Shown here: piece after piece, positions 5,627-5,767 of the stretch
Position numbering within the stretch: the first letter of the stretch is position 1
Layout: the number at the start of each line of letters is the position of its first letter
Origin: Dokdonella_A sp937902695
GTDB lineage: Bacteria > Pseudomonadota > Gammaproteobacteria > Xanthomonadales > Rhodanobacteraceae
Direction: 5' to 3'
DNA: 5,767 bases
Assembly: GCA_048498135.1 (NCBI GenBank)
Contig: JBEHYO010000141.1
Location: 1 to 5,767 of the forward strand
The notes under the pieces: generated by a model
Told to the model about the DNA's origin: nothing
Database searches by the model: none
What the model saw: the letters and a program-made list of their open reading frames with translations, nothing else
Program-made: the position numbers and the translations under genes

Positions 5627-5767
5627 TCAAACCTTCGCAAATTTGACCGTCATATCGAGCATGCGATTCGAAAATCCCCACTCGTTGTCGTACCACGAAA
5701 ACACCTTCACGAGCGTCCCCATGACGCGCGTCTGCGTCGCATCGTAGATCGACGACAGCGGATTGTG
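5627..5767 (-). CDS. gap: Type I glyceraldehyde-3-phosphate dehydrogenase, C-terminal end (5' partial)
   Basis: The minus strand from the window edge to the TGA (complement of 5627-5629) gives the last 46 residues, starting HNPLSSIYDATQTRVMG and continuing with VKVFSWYDNEWGFSNRMLDM before ending VKFAKV. The SWYDNEWGFSNRM block is the highly conserved C-terminal signature of GAPDH; the Asn in YDNE contacts the nicotinamide of NAD in known structures. The enzyme catalyses the NAD- or NADP-dependent oxidative phosphorylation of glyceraldehyde 3-phosphate to 1,3-bisphosphoglycerate in the cytoplasm, in glycolysis and gluconeogenesis. The catalytic Cys/His and the N-terminal Rossmann fold are outside the window, so cofactor preference cannot be read. 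It is convergent with the kinase gene and has its own strong terminator. Confidence 0.95.
   Translation of the reverse strand, partial: HNPLSSIYDATQTRVMGTLVKVFSWYDNEWGFSNRMLDMTVKFAKV

Noticed and set aside
5286..5747. Open frame of about 153 codons across the intergenic repeats on the plus strand
   Set aside because: It runs through the palindromes and the terminator and into the antisense of the GAPDH gene. Its translation (VTFSCAARESN, FPRPRERR) is the usual spurious reading of dispersed repeats.

Overview
The window is a chromosomal segment, very GC-rich in its coding part, that best fits a gammaproteobacterium of the Lysobacterales (Xanthomonadales), probably the Rhodanobacteraceae/Lysobacteraceae (Dokdonella- or Lysobacter-like). 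This is inferred from three things: a BatD-type C-terminus ending in the LPALYPE style, a secreted protein with an IFADGFE motif near its C-terminus (common on exported proteins of this group), and a one-membrane-segment Ser/Thr kinase with a long TPR tail. No 16S or other formal marker is present, so the taxonomy is an inference.

Layout. (1) Bases 1-345 (+) are the 3' end of a gene whose product resembles the C-terminus of BatD, the membrane partner of the MoxR/BatA/BatB module. (2) Ten bases later, bases 356-2431 (+) encode an exported 691-residue DUF2961/GH172-type protein. It has a signal peptide, the GPGxxTRIW and GTGxED family motifs, and two glutamates 21 residues apart that match the catalytic pair spacing I recall for GH172. 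(3) A 136-bp gap contains a possible leader hairpin. It is followed at 2568-5228 (+) by an 886-residue membrane Ser/Thr kinase: cytoplasmic kinase domain, one membrane helix, and a periplasmic domain with about ten TPRs at a 42-residue period. (4) Bases 5229-5626 have no credible gene but are packed with palindromes: a weak hairpin after the kinase gene, three consecutive inverted repeats, two REP-like units 36 bp apart, and a strong intrinsic terminator on the minus strand. (5) Bases 5627-5767 (-) are the 3' end of a type I glyceraldehyde-3-phosphate dehydrogenase gene, convergent with the kinase gene.

How they work together. The close spacing of the BatD-like and GH172-like genes allows co-transcription, but no functional link between them is known to me. 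The kinase is a plausible envelope sensor whose TPR scaffold would bind a peptide or protein partner. GAPDH is housekeeping metabolism and faces the other way. I see no mobile element, phage gene, CRISPR array, tRNA or rRNA, and no clear undescribed multi-gene system. The points most worth a second look are the GH172-like enzyme with its C-terminal motif and odd tail, the non-RD (HCD) kinase with a regular TPR array, and the palindrome-rich convergent intergenic region.
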